Source: Gautieria morchelliformis
Lineage: Eukaryota > Basidiomycota > Agaricomycetes > Gomphales > Gomphaceae
Length of the DNA stretch: 64,000 nucleotides
Assembly (NCBI GenBank): GCA_015179125.1
Contig: WHVA01000171.1
Coordinates: forward strand, 1 to 64,000
Reading direction: 5' to 3'
Shown: in pieces, positions 42,456 through 54,508 of the stretch
Layout of the letters: the number at the start of each line of letters is the position of its first letter
Position numbering within the stretch: the first letter of the stretch is position 1
Notes under the pieces: model-generated
The model's database searches: none
The model's input: the letters and a program-made list of their open reading frames with translations, nothing else
What the model was told of the DNA's origin: nothing
Made by a program: the position numbers and the translations under genes

Positions 42456-45400
42456 AGAGCCCACAACGTCTACCCCCACCTCCAAGTCGTTCGTCGTCCC
42501 GAAGCTGGCCAGGGACGGCACGAACTGGGTCACCTGGAAAAGCCAGACGTTAGCTACGCTGGCGGCGACCCGTGGTGAAAAGCGCCACCTAGAAGGGACC
42601 GCTCGGATCCCTCGCACGATCCCGACGTACCCTAACGGCTACACGCTCACAGACAAGGAGGAAGAGGACCTAGAGGATCTTGAGAAACGCTGGGATGACT
42701 ACAATCAGCGCGAGGCAGCGATAATGGCACAAATATTTACCACTGTCCCCGATAGCGTCCTCATCGAAGTCCGCAACCTAGCGACAGCAAAGGAGGTCTG
42801 GGAGGCCGTATGTGCAAAGCACGAGACAAGGGCACTCACGGTCAAGGTTGACATGCGACGACGCATGTACGAGCTGAAATGCGAGGACGAATCGAACGTC
42901 CGCACGCACCTGGAATCCCTCATGAGAATGCAGGAGCAACTCGCAGGGATGAACGCGGGACTCACCGATGACGACCTTCTCACCGTCATCCTCGGCTCGC
43001 TCCCGAAGTCGTATCGGCCCCTCATCAATGCGATAACGATGTTGGCGACTCACGCAAAGGCAAGACTTGAACCGGACCAGGTAGTCAGCACTCTAATTGA
43101 CGAGTTTTAGCGATTAGCAATCGAAGAACGACAATTGAAGGCAAGTGAGAACGCACTCGCGGTGGTCAAGAGTTGTGGAAAGCACCAGCCACGCAGCAGT
43201 GGTTCCAATACCACGCGGACAGATGTGGAATGTTGGAAGTGCGGCAAAAAGGGGCACCTCAAAGCAGACTGTCGTTCTAAAGGCAAGAAAAAAGAAAAAA
43301 AGGACGAGGACAAGAAAGGAGGCGACTTGGCGAACGCAGCAGTAGAAGGCGAGGATTTTGCCTTTACCGCGACGCTCACTGGGACCGCGCTTGCGCTGGG
43401 AACAAGTCGGTCAACGGGGCGAGAAGTCGATGTGTACGACTCGGGCGCGTCAGGCCACATGTCACCGAGTAGGCATCGCTTCACCACTTTCAGTGAGATC
43501 GCGCCGCGGACCGTCACTGCCGTGGACAAGACAGTCTTCAAGGCTACCGGGATAGGTAACATGAAGATCGGGATACCTAACGGTAGAACGACAACGTACG
43601 TTACCTTGAAGGACGTACTGTACTGTCCCGATCTCGCGTTTACACTCGTCTCCCTAACGCGATGCAACACGGCTGGCTACACGGTTCTACTCAAGAATCA
43701 GAAATGTTTAATTCGAGACAAGAAAGGAACGTTACTTGGTCAAATCCCGCTCTCAAATGGCCTGTATAAAGTAGAACATCAGTCTACTGCAGCAGCAGCG
43801 AGTACTACACGAAAAGTACTCACATTGGACGAGTTACACCGCCGGATGGGACACATATCGCCCCAGGCCGCTCGCAAGCTCATCCGAGACCAAACCGTCA
43901 CTGGACTAGATCTCGACATGGCGAGTCAGCCAGGCTTTTGCACGGAGTGTGCACAAGCCAAACCTACCCAAAAATCCGTGCCACAGAAACGGGAGGGGCC
44001 GCGAGCCACCAAATTCGGCGAAGAAGTGCACTCGGACGTCTGGGGGCCCGCAAACCCCCAGAGCTACGACGGAAAGGACTATTTCGTCAGTTTCACCGAC
44101 GACTATAACCGGTGGACTTACCTGGTACCAATGGCTAGGAAAAGCAACGTGTTCAACTGCTATAAGCAGTACGAGGCGTGGGTCGAGACGCAATATAACG
44201 CAAAAATAAAACGCTTACAGACTGACCGCGGGGGAGAATACCTCTCCGACGCCTTCACGGCCCACCTAAAGTCAAAGGGGACGACCCGGAGCCTCACGGT
44301 GCACGATACCCCTGAAGAAAACGGCGTGTCAGAACGTTTGAACAGGACGCTGCTAGAACACGCACGTGCAATGCTCCTGGCAGCTGGATTACTGAAGTTT
44401 CTGTGGACTGAAGCGGTACAGCACGTGGTCTGGCTGAAAAACTGGACTTCAACGCGTGCACTCAATGGCAGGACGCCGTATGAGATTGTGCACGGCGTGA
44501 AGCCGGATCTCACGGACCTACCAGAATGGGGAACTAGAGTCTATGTTCTAAAAGAAAGCAGCAGTAAGCTAGACTTGAAGGCGGATGAAGGAAAATGGGT
44601 GGGGTATAGCAATGAGAGCAAAGGGCACAGGGTCTACTGGCCCGGGAAACGCCGCGTCACAGTCGAAAGGAACGTCACGTTTGACGCCTTTGTCCATGTG
44701 ACCCCCAACGACAGTCTGACTGAGGGGGAGTTGTCTGCTCCAGACACTCAGGACGTCGTCGCCGGCGTTCCCGCTCCTCGCACACCCCACCAGCACCCGC
44801 CACTACAACCCCCGGACCCGGAAGCAGGCCCCACAGACACCGGGTGAATAGACCCCCTCGAGGAATTCGAGGCCGCGGATCTCCCGGCAGACCCGCCCCA
44901 AGGAAGGGGCCACCGCACGCGGAAACCGTCCGTGTACGTGCGGGGGATCGCAGACGGCGTGGGCAGCAGCACAGGTCATCCACACGCACCCGCGTACCCC
45001 CGAGGTCTGCCGATGCCCACCAATGACTCAGCCCTAGTCACGCTGACAGGGGGCGGAGGGGAGATCGCCAGAGCTGAGGGGGACCCTCGTCACCCTGCTA
45101 GGCACACGACCGCTGCCACAGCGCACAGCCCAGGGCCCGACCCGACTAACCTCGACGACACCTGTTCCCGCGCTGACTGGCCGCAGTGGGACGCGTCAAT
45201 CAGGTGGGAGTTGGACCAACACGCGGCGCTGCGCACCTGGGACCTCGTCGAAGCCCCGGATGGCGCGAACATCGTGGGGAGCAGGCTCGTGTTTCATTAC
45301 AAGCACGACGCGGAGGGAAAGGTTGTAGATCGAAAAATGAGGCTCGTCGCGCAAGGATTCTCACAGGCACATGGAATTGACTACAATGAGACCTTCTCCC

Positions 45401-46672
45401 CCACAGCAAAGCTCTCTGCTATCCGAATAATCGCAGCCATCGCAGTCCGGAACGACTGGGAACTCGAACAAACAGATATAGATGGCACGTACTTGAACGC
45501 ACCAATCACGGAGACCATATACATGCGACAGGCCAGGGGATATGAAGCCCCTGGAAATGAGCACAAGGTCTGCCGGCTCAACCGTGCGATATATGGGCTG
45601 AAGCAATCCGGTAGGGAATGGTACGACACGCTGCGCGGGTTCATGAACCAATTTGGGTTCACGCGCTGCGAGACGGAACACGCAGTCTTTCACAGGTATG
45701 CCGGACAGGACGCGCTTATCGTCGCGGTCGACGTAGACGACCTGACCATGGCCAGAAGCTCGAAGAGCGCAATCCTTGAATTCAAGAACGAGCTACGTAC
45801 GGTCCTCAAAATCAAGGACTTGGGCGACCTGCATTGGTTATTGGGTATAGAGGTGAAACGGGTGCGCGAGACGCGCACAATATCGTTCTCACAACCTGCT
45901 TACATCGAGAGAATTCTCGAAAGATTTGGTCTGCAAGATGCGAACGCCCTGAGCACGCCGCTCGACCCGCATCACAGGCTATCCCTATCCCAATCGCCCA
46001 CCACTCCTCGCGAACGCCAAGAAATGCATGCCGTACCATACAGGGAAGCTATCGGCTCACTCATGTACGCGGCTCTGGGCACACACCCTGACATTGCGTT
46101 CGCGGTGTCCTTCTTAGCTCAGTTCATGCAAGACCCTGGGAGGCCGCATTGGGAGGCGGTCAAACGCGTGTTTCGATACTTGAAGGGCACGAAGGACGTG
46201 GCCCTAACTATTGGCGGATATCGCAGGGGACTGGAAGCGTTTTCTGACGCTGACTGGGCATCACAAGAACACCGACACTCGATTTCGGGGTACGTATTCA
46301 CGATCGACGGAGGCGCTGTGTCTTGGAGTTCCAAGAAGCAGCCGATCGTCGCGTTGTCAACAACAGAGGTGGAATACGTCGCAGCGACTCATGCCGCGAA
46401 GGAGGCTTTGTGGATACGCGCCACTCAGCCAGCCCATCACCATCCACCTCGACAATCTCTCCGCGATATCTATCACAAAGAACGACGAGTATCACCCGAG
46501 GACCAAGCATATCGATATACGGTATCATTTCATACGCCATGCGGTACAAAGACAGCTACTGTACATCGACTACGTACCAACAGATGACATGGCAGCCGAC
46601 ATATTCACTAAAGCCCTCCCCCGACACAAGGTTTTACACCTGACCGCCCTCCTTGGTCTACGTTCGGCTTAA
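42445..46672 (+). pseudogene. copia 2 Gag-Pol polyprotein, two stops and one frameshift
   Basis: One frame from 42445 with TAG at 43108-43110 and TGA at 44845-44847, then a frameshift near 46416-46425 caused by a small deletion; the RNase H end continues in another frame to the stop at 46672. Domains: Gag (VPKLARDGTNWVTWKSQ); CCHC knuckle CWKCGKKGHLKADC; protease VYDSGASGHMSP; GAG-pre-integrase LHRRMGHIS; integrase with SDVWGP, TDRGGEY and EENGVSERLNRT; RT with QTDIDGTYLNA and AVDVDDLTMA; RNase H with FSDADWASQ and STTEVEYVA; and a C-terminal MAADIFTKALPRHK. TGA at 44845 fits CGA to TGA. Without repair no Pol is made. Confidence 0.93.
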
Positions 46673-46679
46673 GGGGGAG

Positions 46680-46996
46680 TGTTGGAGTCAGGGTCGGTAA
46701 GCGGAGAACGCAGGGCCAAGTAGGTTAGGGGGAAGGATTTATCATTGTATAGTAAAATAGTATTACTGGCCTCGGTCAAGTATGACCGAGGCCCTATATC
46801 TACTCGCTCCACAATTGCTAACCCCTCAGTGAACTGACCGTTCACTGAGGTACGTGCCCCCATCCCATTATGTATCCTAATGGTATACTTACTGTCATGT
46901 AGGCTTCATACTATTAGGTAGAGTACTTATATACACTCAGTGAACTGACCGTTCACTGAGGCTTCATACTATTAGATACTGCGCATAACCGCTACA
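46680..46996 (+). repeat. copia 2 3' LTR
   Basis: 317 bp, matching the 5' LTR with one C/T difference. It is preceded by the purine tract AAGGGGGAG and followed by TSD TGTAA. Confidence 0.95.
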
Positions 46997-47240
46997 TGTA
47001 ATAAATCACTTGGGCACTCCCAGGGAAAAATGAACTCACCGAGGATGCATATAAAGGCCCATCTGCCGTCTCTGACCAACCCAACCAGTATATTGTGCTC
47101 ATATGTGAACATCCACGGTTTCAATTGGATAGCTCTTGTAACGACAAAACCAAATAAGATGACTTCAACAATTATTGTAGATATCCTTGCGACAACAAAA
47201 AAGAGAATGAGTATCGAGGTAACATTGCTGCGTACATCAT
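46997..47240 (-). pseudogene. second membrane-protein gene segment, uninterrupted paralog
   Basis: The minus strand reads, from about 47240, a hydrophobic helix (VTSILILFFVVARISTI), then VVTRAIQLKPWMFTYEHNIL, VGLVRDGRWAFICIL and a GTGAGT splice donor. This matches the DUF6533-like pattern of a helix followed by a cytoplasmic loop with LVRDG. It is the empty-site paralog of the LINE-interrupted copy at 18240-18332. The product is not assignable. Confidence 0.45.
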
Positions 47241-47624
47241 ATCACGCACCAGGGATAAGATGGCTGAGAGGGGATGCTAGTTACAAGGCATATGCCAAAG
47301 CGATTTGCGGGGAAAGACCTAGGTATCACGATCATTCTAGCTGGCTGGATCAAAAAAAGGAAAATATTTACAGATACTAATGGATTATCAATTATCGAAT
47401 AGTACCCGGTGTCAATATATGAATAAACCTTTTCAAACGTATTATCGCAGGGTGACCGACTAGTATATATACATGAATACCTGCTAGTATAACACGCAAC
47501 ACTGTGCGTCCAAACAAAGCGATCGATAGACCAAGTCGTCGAGTGGAGCACATAGATCCATCCTGAAACGCAACCATTGCAAGGTACGGTCAATATAGTA
47601 CCTACTACAGCGCCGCTAATGCCA

Positions 47625-49092
47625 TCACCTGCCAATGCATTCTTTCATGGCGACCACAGGCGGCTTAACATCCTTGGAATATAGACTCTGCATGCGCACG
47701 TCTGACAACAGGTAGCTTGCGTCCTGACGACTTTGAGGTAAAGTTGTGTCTTGTCCACTGGCAGAACCGTAGTGGTTGAATATGTTGAGAAGCAGACAGC
47801 AGCCCATAGTGCAAGGTATTGCAAATTCCCATCTTGAAAATGATGTCACTACCATCTCTTCTGATCAAAAAGGAGAAGTGACCTACCCATCAATGGCCAT
47901 TAGTACAGGACCACGACAGTCCAGGTAAAGCACCAGCAAGCGCGTCAGATGCACAGCCACGGTACTGCAAGCACACATCACTATTGTGAGGAGCACGAAG
48001 ACACTAATATTGACCAAAAAAAGTAGATTATACTGGCTCAATGTCAGAGGGGCTAGACGAAAATGTTTAGAAAGACAAAAGGTTGAGCTGACCTGTCTTG
48101 AACGAGGCGCTTAAGTTGGGATGAACCACATTCGTTCCTGTATCTGTCCCACTGCTTGTAGAGCATGAGAAGGCATAGGACGACTTCGTCTGCAAGGGAA
48201 GGATCGAAACAAGCCGCTAAATTTCTCGACTCCGAAGGACTGTAGCAGCCAGTCAAGTTGTCAACGGAAGGTAATCCCACGCCTGTCGGACGATTAGATA
48301 GAAATGATCGGGCAGAACTTTGTTGATGTGGGGGTCCTCACCAGCCGACATGTAGAGCACAAAAAGGACTATAGTGACGGCAGTTGTAATCAATTGGAAA
48401 CCAACCATGCCGTATAAAAGTTGTTTGTTACGATTATACACAGCATAGACCTGTGAATCAATTACGTCCCAGTGTCTGAATGTATGCAACAGAGAACATA
48501 CACGGGCCAGTAGAATGACTGGATTGCTTAAGGTTAGTCATATTTACAGTAAAATAACATGTATGACCTTGTATGTACTCACTGTCTACACTGACAATCG
48601 CAATTAAAATGCTGGTACTTGTGTCAATCCAAGGCCATACAATGCATCGAAGATGGACGCACGACACAGTTTCCAACCAAAAAAATGTGGAACGAAGGAG
48701 TTATAATAAAACTGATATTCTACGATCTATACAAGATCGTCTGTCCTTATATACTAAATATGATGTTCCTATATTACTAATCCTTCGAGCTGATGCTGTG
48801 CCGATGCCGTGCCGGTGCACCAGCATCCCGGAGTTGAGAGCGATCTCGAACTTCCGGCTAAGTGCGTGCCGGCTCTGCCTCGGCCGTATCATCGTCCCGA
48901 TTACTAACAAGAAAGGCACTGCAGCTGGAGTAATAACATTCTAATGCGGTGTTATAATACTGACATTTTCTGCACTTACAACTGTGAATGGAGGAATTAA
49001 TAAGCATCATATCACATTGATCACGTTAATGTTACGCGCACACCTTATTCGGCAGGGATCCATGAAACGTCACTTCATCCTGACATTGTCTG
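47625..49092 (-). pseudogene. DUF6533-like membrane protein gene, copy 3, N-terminus displaced
   Basis: Minus-strand paralog of copies 1 and 2. It has VYAVYNRNKQLLYGMVGFQL and VLFVLYMSAGEDPH (about 48460-48350), TGCYSPSESRN and LADEVVLCLLMLYKQWDRYRNE (48250-48125), and IPCTMGCCLLLNIFNHYGSASG (about 47820-47755). Its upstream exons are separated by the TTA-target DNA element at 49096 and the LINE at 50931. A few bases of the next exon resume at 63635 and are cut again by a D element. A 224-bp insertion (48686-48909) also breaks it. It is non-functional. Confidence 0.65.
48686..48909. mobile_element. 224-bp insertion in DUF6533-like copy 3
   Basis: This segment is absent from copies 1 and 2 at the same place. 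It runs TGTGGAACG to ACTAACA (TG...CA), with imperfect 5-bp flanks AAAAA and AGAAA. It may be a short solo LTR. No coding region. Confidence 0.6.
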
Positions 49093-49095
49093 TTA

Positions 49096-50914
49096 GGGCC
49101 CGTTCGGCGCCTGCGAATTGATACGCAATGGTGAAGTAGTTCAGATATAAGCAGGGTAGTTAAATCTGGACAGATTTTATTTTCTTCGTGAATTGAAACC
49201 AACCGAACAGCTGCTGTTCTCAACCCAAGCAAGGAGTACTGCCGGCACCGCGGCCCTATCTAGTATTGATGCATCGGCAGATTGATTGCCAAGAGCGTGT
49301 GCAAACATAATTAAGCTGTCACGTGACATAGCCAATGTTTGCCACTGGCAGTTCGTAGAAATTCTGCGGATTGTGACTGTCCGGCGCGCGGTTTCGCAAG
49401 ATTTTTGTGATGCAGGTCGCAAGGAACCCTCTACTATTTTTCCGTACTGGTTTGAGCAGTGTAAGCAATTTAAATTTCTAGTTCTTTGATATCTAGCCAT
49501 AATCTAGTGGCCTTTAACTCAAACTGTATTGTCAGGTCCGTGACCGTCCGTCCCGTCGCCTGGTCCACGACACCCATCATCTGGTCCATTGCCAGTGCTG
49601 CAATGCTCTAGTACTCATTGTTAGAATAAATGGATAGCTATATCAAACATTATTCTAAGGTCTATACAATCGTCTAACTGAGCTAACATCTGGGAGAAAT
49701 AATCCATGCACCAGTCACAGTGCCTGCCCTGGAAAGCAGGCACCTGGGCCCTGGTCAGAAGAAATATTGCTATGGGACTAATAGTCCCATACAGATGGAG
49801 ATGACAGTATACAGTCCTATCTATGGACGTACTGAATAGCTGCCTCAGGAGAGAGGTACAGAGATGGCAAATGCCTTGCCAAGGCTGCTGTAGGCACACA
49901 GCACAGGACACACAAGTTTTCTATTCTATTCCCCTGACCAGCTCCGCTGATTACGAGCTGTATTACATGTTGAAAGGGGCTTTGTACATTGCTCCAAGGT
50001 CCCAGCTTAGATACTTGTCAGTAGGACAAGTATCCCCATCATTGTTCCTGCTCCACAGCTGTATGCAGCCTGTGGAGCATTTCCACATTATCCTGACCCA
50101 TTCTATCACTATCTTGAACACTGGTAGTCACTACTATTTTAGTATAAGTGGCTACCATAAATGTACGAACAAAAACATCCAGAATATTATCCAGAACAAT
50201 CCAGAATTGCTGTTTCACCTCCTGAAGTAACTGTAGACTTGTTTGATAGTTAAAGAGCTCATTTCTTGATAGATTTCTCTAATTCTTTGTTGAGAGTCTA
50301 CTATAACTGGCTACACTATACTGGTCCAAAAGCGAAAGCTTCGGACCTCTTGTGCCTCTGTTCTCACCTGTTTCTTCCTCGACTCGGTCACGTGACCTAC
50401 ATCAATCAGTGACGCACTCGTCCCACAGAGCTTAGTCAGCTCGCGCATATACTGTGCACAGGGGTGCACGAAGGATTCCCACTCCCTGAGTCACCAAATA
50501 TATCTGTTCTAATATATCTGATATAATATTCCTAAAACTCATAGACCATTGTACTGCACTAGAGAACAGGTAAATCTTTTGTAGTATGAAATAAGTAAGC
50601 CTCCTTGTGAGCCGAGTCCCTTACATCGCACATAGGCATGGAAAACCCTCTGAAATGCCAAACATTGGCTATGTCACGTGACAGCTTAATTATGTTTGCA
50701 CACGCTCTTGGCAATAAATCTGCCGATGCATCAATACTAGATAGGGCCGTGGTGCCGGCAGTACTCCTTGATTGGGTTGAGAACAGTTGAAAACTGCAGC
50801 TGTTCAGCTGGTTTCAATTCGCGAAGAAAATAAAATCTGTCCAGATTTAACTACCCTGCTTATATCTAAACTACTTCACCATTGCGTATCAATTCGCGGG
50901 CGCCGAACGGGCCC
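49096..50914. mobile_element. long-TIR DNA element, PIF/Harbinger-like, non-autonomous
   Basis: 1819-bp element with terminal inverted repeats of about 250 bp (49096-49348 and 50657-50914), starting GGGCCCGTTCGGCGCC and differing at only a few positions. The 3-bp target duplication is TTA (49093-49095 and 50915-50917). GGGCC... termini and TTA/TAA targets suggest PIF/Harbinger. The inner ~1.3 kb has no transposase-like frame. Copies 1 and 2 of the DUF6533-like gene show the empty site (ctgttagcttcatatgg in copy 1, read on the reverse strand). Confidence 0.88.
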
Positions 50915-51078
50915 TTAACTTCATATGGAGGAGAACTTTCTCATGCCTACCACAACATCCAAAACACCAAAAGCCACTTTTTTCACCAAACACACTATAT
51001 ATACACCCAACTGGTGTATCGCTGGCAACAGTCAGCGACTACACACAGCTTCTGCAAAAAGAAGCGACCCAAAAATTG

Positions 51079-52641
51079 ATGCCACTGAGCGTCGACCCCC
51101 AAGTGCTGGCCACCTCACAGGGCCGCACAAGAGCGAGCAACACTCAGCAGCCCAGTAGTAAGGCAAGAGCTGAATTGCTAGCAGAGCCGAATGTGTCAGT
51201 GCGAACCAGAGAACAAGTGAGGCAATACCTCGATAGATACAGGTACCTCGCAAAGGACGACCCCTTGTCGATGGAGCAGCTCAGTTACGCCCTGCTATCC
51301 CTAACACACAACGCAAGTGGAAAGACCTTACAGGAAGGGGCCAGGGCGGTGGCAATACTCATGCTGGAGGAAGCGGCGAAGGCAGTGGGGGTAGCGATGA
51401 AGCAGCATGTCGAGAGGTGGAGGTGGCGATAGACGATGCCAAGGCGGCCACAGATATCACACAGGAGACCGCAGGGGACACTAGCAACCTAGTGGAGCAT
51501 CTGAACAGCATGGGCAGGTTGAGGGAGCAGGAAGCAAGAAGCGGGCAAGGGTTGCACTCAAGGATAACGTACCATCGTCACATCCCAATAATCTGGCAAA
51601 GAAAAGAAGAGAGCGAGGCAGATACTGATAGACACTTGGCGATCTCATGGAGCGGGAGTTGGTAGCCAAGGCGAACGAGGCCGTCGGCAACCTATAAGAG
51701 AATCATGACTCGGTCAACATAGCCTTCATCGGGGCAAAGAAGCTAGAGGGTGGGATCATGTTCAATCTAGACACGGAGGAGGCAGCAAAGTGGATCCAAC
51801 AAAACAAAAAGGGCTTTCTTAGCAAGTTCAGTGGCATGGCCACAATCAAGGACAGGGCTCTAGCTGTGATAGTCAAATATGTGCCTTTGGGACATGCGCC
51901 TGATGCACTCGCAGAGATGAGAAAAATAGAGTGAGATTCAAAATTACCTGCCGGATCTCTGCTATTGACCTGTTGGATAAAGCCCATACACAGAAGGACA
52001 CTGGGTCAGAAGTCAGCTCACATTATCGCAAAGTTCGCCACCGCCGAGGCTGCGAACTAAAGCATCAGAGATGGATTAATCATCGCCGGCAAGAGGATGT
52101 GGGCCGGAAGGATGAAGATAGAGCCACACTGCTGCCTGAAGTGCCAAAGATACAACACACAGCACATAGCAGTGGATTGCACCAGTCAGGAGATGTGCGG
52201 GATGGAGCATAGGATGGCAGATTGCGAAGAGAGCGACCCACAAAGATTCAAGTGCGCGAACTGTAACGTGCACGGGCACGCCTCGTAGGACAGAACGTGC
52301 CTGGTCTTCAGGGTAGCATGCATGGTGGTGGAGAAACGCGAACCCGAGCACACATTTAGGTTCTTCCTGAACGAGAGTCCGTGGACATGGGAACAACAAC
52401 AGGCGGCAGAAGATGTTGAGGATGCAGGTGATATACTCAGGAGAGCCAGCGCTAGAGAGGACAGGAGAGGGGGAGCAGAGGGGGCGAGAGTTCGCATTGA
52501 ACAGCAAATGGACCATGATGACAAAGAGGGATCACAGTGTAGAGAGGACGGCCCCCAGGACAGGGGGAGGCTGGAATACAGAGGAAGCGTGCCGGGAGAC
52601 AAGAGAAGAGCCAATCCCCAAGTGGGACATAGGGATCCAGG
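51079..52641 (+). pseudogene. LINE ORF1 (zinc-knuckle RNA-binding protein)
   Basis: Starts near 51079 (MPLSVDPQVLATSQG); an alternative start, MPTTTSKTPKATFF, lies near 50943 in another frame. It has a helical Ala/Glu-rich region (EQVRQYLDRYRYLAKDDPLS), several frame changes, then tandem CCHC-like knuckles at about 52132-52300: CLKCQRYNTQHIAVDC, CGMEHRMADC and CANCNVHGHAS followed by a stop before DRTC. ORF1 of this LINE group binds its RNA. The frame is broken in several places and then interrupted by D copy 4 with TSD CCAGG; the ORF1/ORF2 junction continues after 54362. Confidence 0.75.
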
Positions 52642-53860
52642 TGTCAAGATTGGTTTTCAGGCGTTAATATCGTGTATTAGTGAACACAGCGAATGCCCGA
52701 ATAACTTGTGCGAATAAGTATGCCGTTTGGCAAATAGGTGAACCAATGAATGTTCACAAGGTAAGAGAGTTGCCCGAACGGGGCGGGGCTCACCCTATCT
52801 ACAGTCGTAGTGAAATAGCCCGTGGCCCTTGACGATGTGACGTGCAAGGTCTCACGGAAGGGCTGTCTAAGTCTCGACAATCCCTTTGCTGGAGAAGGTG
52901 CTCCTTCGGAGCCCTTCGCCAACAGCGCAGAAAATGGTTCAAAGGCTAAGGTAACGAGGATGAAGTATGAGAACTCACCAGTGGCGCCTAAGTCCTCTGC
53001 TAGTCGAAGATGGAGATCTCCAAGAGAAGGCTTAAGATGATGGCCACAGAGAGGTCAAATTTGCACAAGGTGAACGACATATGATAATTGAACTGGGAAA
53101 TATACATGCGAATGTAAACTACTTATATCGAATGCTCGTAAGGTATCAGCCAATAGGAAAGAGGCCGTCACAAGTCAGGGTTGGATAGGGGTGCGCAGTC
53201 ATGATACAACATAGATGAAACAAACATACAATAGAATGTGAGAAGAGGAGAACATGAAATGACGGAGAGTAAAGGTGGTGAAGGCACTTATGGACAAAAC
53301 CATGTCTTGGGACCCGCATACATGCTACCCTGCATGGACTTTTGGTCTACTGGGTTGATCCCGCACGACCTATGGAAGGGATGTCCTGCGAACACACTTT
53401 GACCATACGAACGCCCAATGGGGTTGGATTTAAGAAGACGATGGGGTTGATGATGAACCATCATGCCGGGTGAATGGTATCGATCATATTTGATGGTGTG
53501 CCTGCTGGCGAATGATGCGAGCAGCGAATGGCCGTTCAGCAAAATGCAAGGAAGGGCGAACAGAGGTGACATAGGGGAGGAGAGGTCGAGGTGGAGGGTG
53601 AAGCCGAGTGAACACTGAGGAGGAGTAGTGAAAGGGGGAATGGTGATAACAAGGTGCAGGAAATACACAGGTCATGACAATCCAATTACCAGAACACCAT
53701 CGGAAGAGGGTCGAGCAGAGGAGGTGGGAGACCCAGCGATGACTGCCATGTCAGTCCAAAGACGTTGATTGTGCGTTTGACGGCATGGCGATGGTAATTG
53801 GCACGAACAGCGAGCATCGATAGCCAAACATGACAATGGCGATCGGAACGAACACGGAAG

Positions 53861-53895
53861 GGTGTGGGTTAGCACAGGTGGAACTAACCCACACC
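53861..53895 (+). other. 12-bp perfect hairpin at the SINE head
   Basis: GGTGTGGGTTAG and CTAACCCACACC are perfect inverted repeats separated by 11 bases that include most of the A box. Confidence 0.8.
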
Positions 53896-54219
53896 AAGCG
53901 CCCGTTTGGGATAATGCGAAGGGAGAGCCTCTGGTTCGAATCCCCCCCCTCCACATTTGTAGCAGTAATTACTACAATGTTTCGCCCCACTGATAGGTGT
54001 TGACAAATGTTAGGATTACGAGGCTCCTGGAGTTCCATACGGCATATAAGACCTACTGAAACTGACCGGTACTGTTATGTATCTAAGGTGATTAGGCATT
54101 GTAAAACAAACAGGAAGTATCCTATGTTGGTGCCAGCATATCTCTGGCTTACTTTGGTAACTACGATACCCTAGCATGTAAAACACTTTGATTACTCTAT
54201 TCCATGTTCCGGGTAGAGA

Positions 54220-54252
54220 CTGCCTATATAGGGCACCGCCCCAAGGTGGCAG
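54220..54252 (+). other. SINE 3'-terminal hairpin matching the LINE hairpins
   Basis: CTGCC pairs with GGCAG around TATATA and an inner GGGC-ACC-GCCC stem-loop followed by CAA. This is the same plan as the LINE tails, with a different outer stem sequence. Confidence 0.8.
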
Positions 54253-54508
54253 TATAATAAACGGAATTCAAAAAAAAAAAAAAAAAGAAAACGACCATGG
54301 AAATGGGGTGAGAAATGGCAGGACAGAGCACCTGAGTATGAGGAATAAACACGTCATGACACCAGGGTGGCAAAGACGGGAGCCTGGAGGAGGCAGGCAG
54401 AGCCGGCTAGATGACTACGGAATCGGGAGCAGCCGCAAGCGGACATAAGGGAGAGATGGAAACACAGATGACAATGACCCACACCGAGGATGAATGGGGA
54501 CAAGCCGG

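Larger units (their letters stand above)
42124..46996 (+). mobile_element. Ty1/copia retrotransposon 2, full length
   Basis: 4873-bp element with 317-bp LTRs (42124-42440 and 46680-46996) that differ at one position I could see (aatcgctaac versus aattgctaac). It also has a copia-type PBS, one long coding frame with three lesions, and a polypurine tract (46670-46679). It is of a different family from copia 1. Despite nearly identical LTRs the coding region is disabled. Confidence 0.95.
42119..47001. repeat. 5-bp target duplication TGTAA of copia 2
   Basis: TGTAA at 42119-42123 and 46997-47001 flanks copia 2 exactly. The uninterrupted paralog near 19485-19510 (ttattgcattccacatgcc) shows the pre-insertion site. 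Confidence 0.93.
38900..49092 (-). repeat. duplicated locus B (two tandem units, inverted to locus A)
   Basis: Reading leftward on the minus strand: DUF6533-like copy 3 (49092-47625), second gene segment (47240-46997), copia 2 insertion, tail (42123-41490), then a further unit with DUF6533-like copy 2 (41481-38900). Matching order, spacing and intron positions with 15403-20137 show an inverted segmental duplication. Confidence 0.85.
53859..54289 (+). mobile_element. tRNA-derived SINE with a LINE-like 3' hairpin
   Basis: 431-bp element. It has an A-box-like TTAGCACAGGTGG (53869-53881), a B box GGTTCGAATCC (53933-53943), a body of unknown origin and a poly(A) tail (about 54270-54286). The flanking target duplication is imperfect: AACGAACACGGA (53847-53858) and AACGACCATGGA (54290-54301). 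Removing it makes the D copy collinear with the other D copies. The 3' end (54220-54252) has the hairpin plan found in the LINEs of this window. Pol III promoter boxes plus this tail fit a LINE-mobilised SINE. Confidence 0.88.
52642..54361 (+). mobile_element. D-family LTR-like element, copy 4, with nested SINE
   Basis: From tgtcaagattgg to cacgtcatgaca, with TSD CCAGG at 52637-52641 and 54362-54366. Removing the SINE and one SINE TSD leaves about 1277 bp, close to the 1244 bp of copy 1. Confidence 0.9.

Noticed and set aside
43107-43670. Antisense gene opposite copia 2
   Set aside because: It is a shadow of the zinc-knuckle and protease coding region on the plus strand.
48686-48909. An exon specific to DUF6533-like copy 3
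   Set aside because: It is missing from both paralogs at a conserved coding position and has TG...CA ends, so insertion is more likely.
49823-50230. Transposase of the TTA-target element
   Set aside because: The 135-codon frame has no DDE-type motif or similarity I recognise, and is the length expected by chance in this base composition.
53859-53960. A functional tRNA gene
   Set aside because: A and B boxes are present, but no cloverleaf can be drawn; the 431-bp length, poly(A) tail and target duplication show a SINE.
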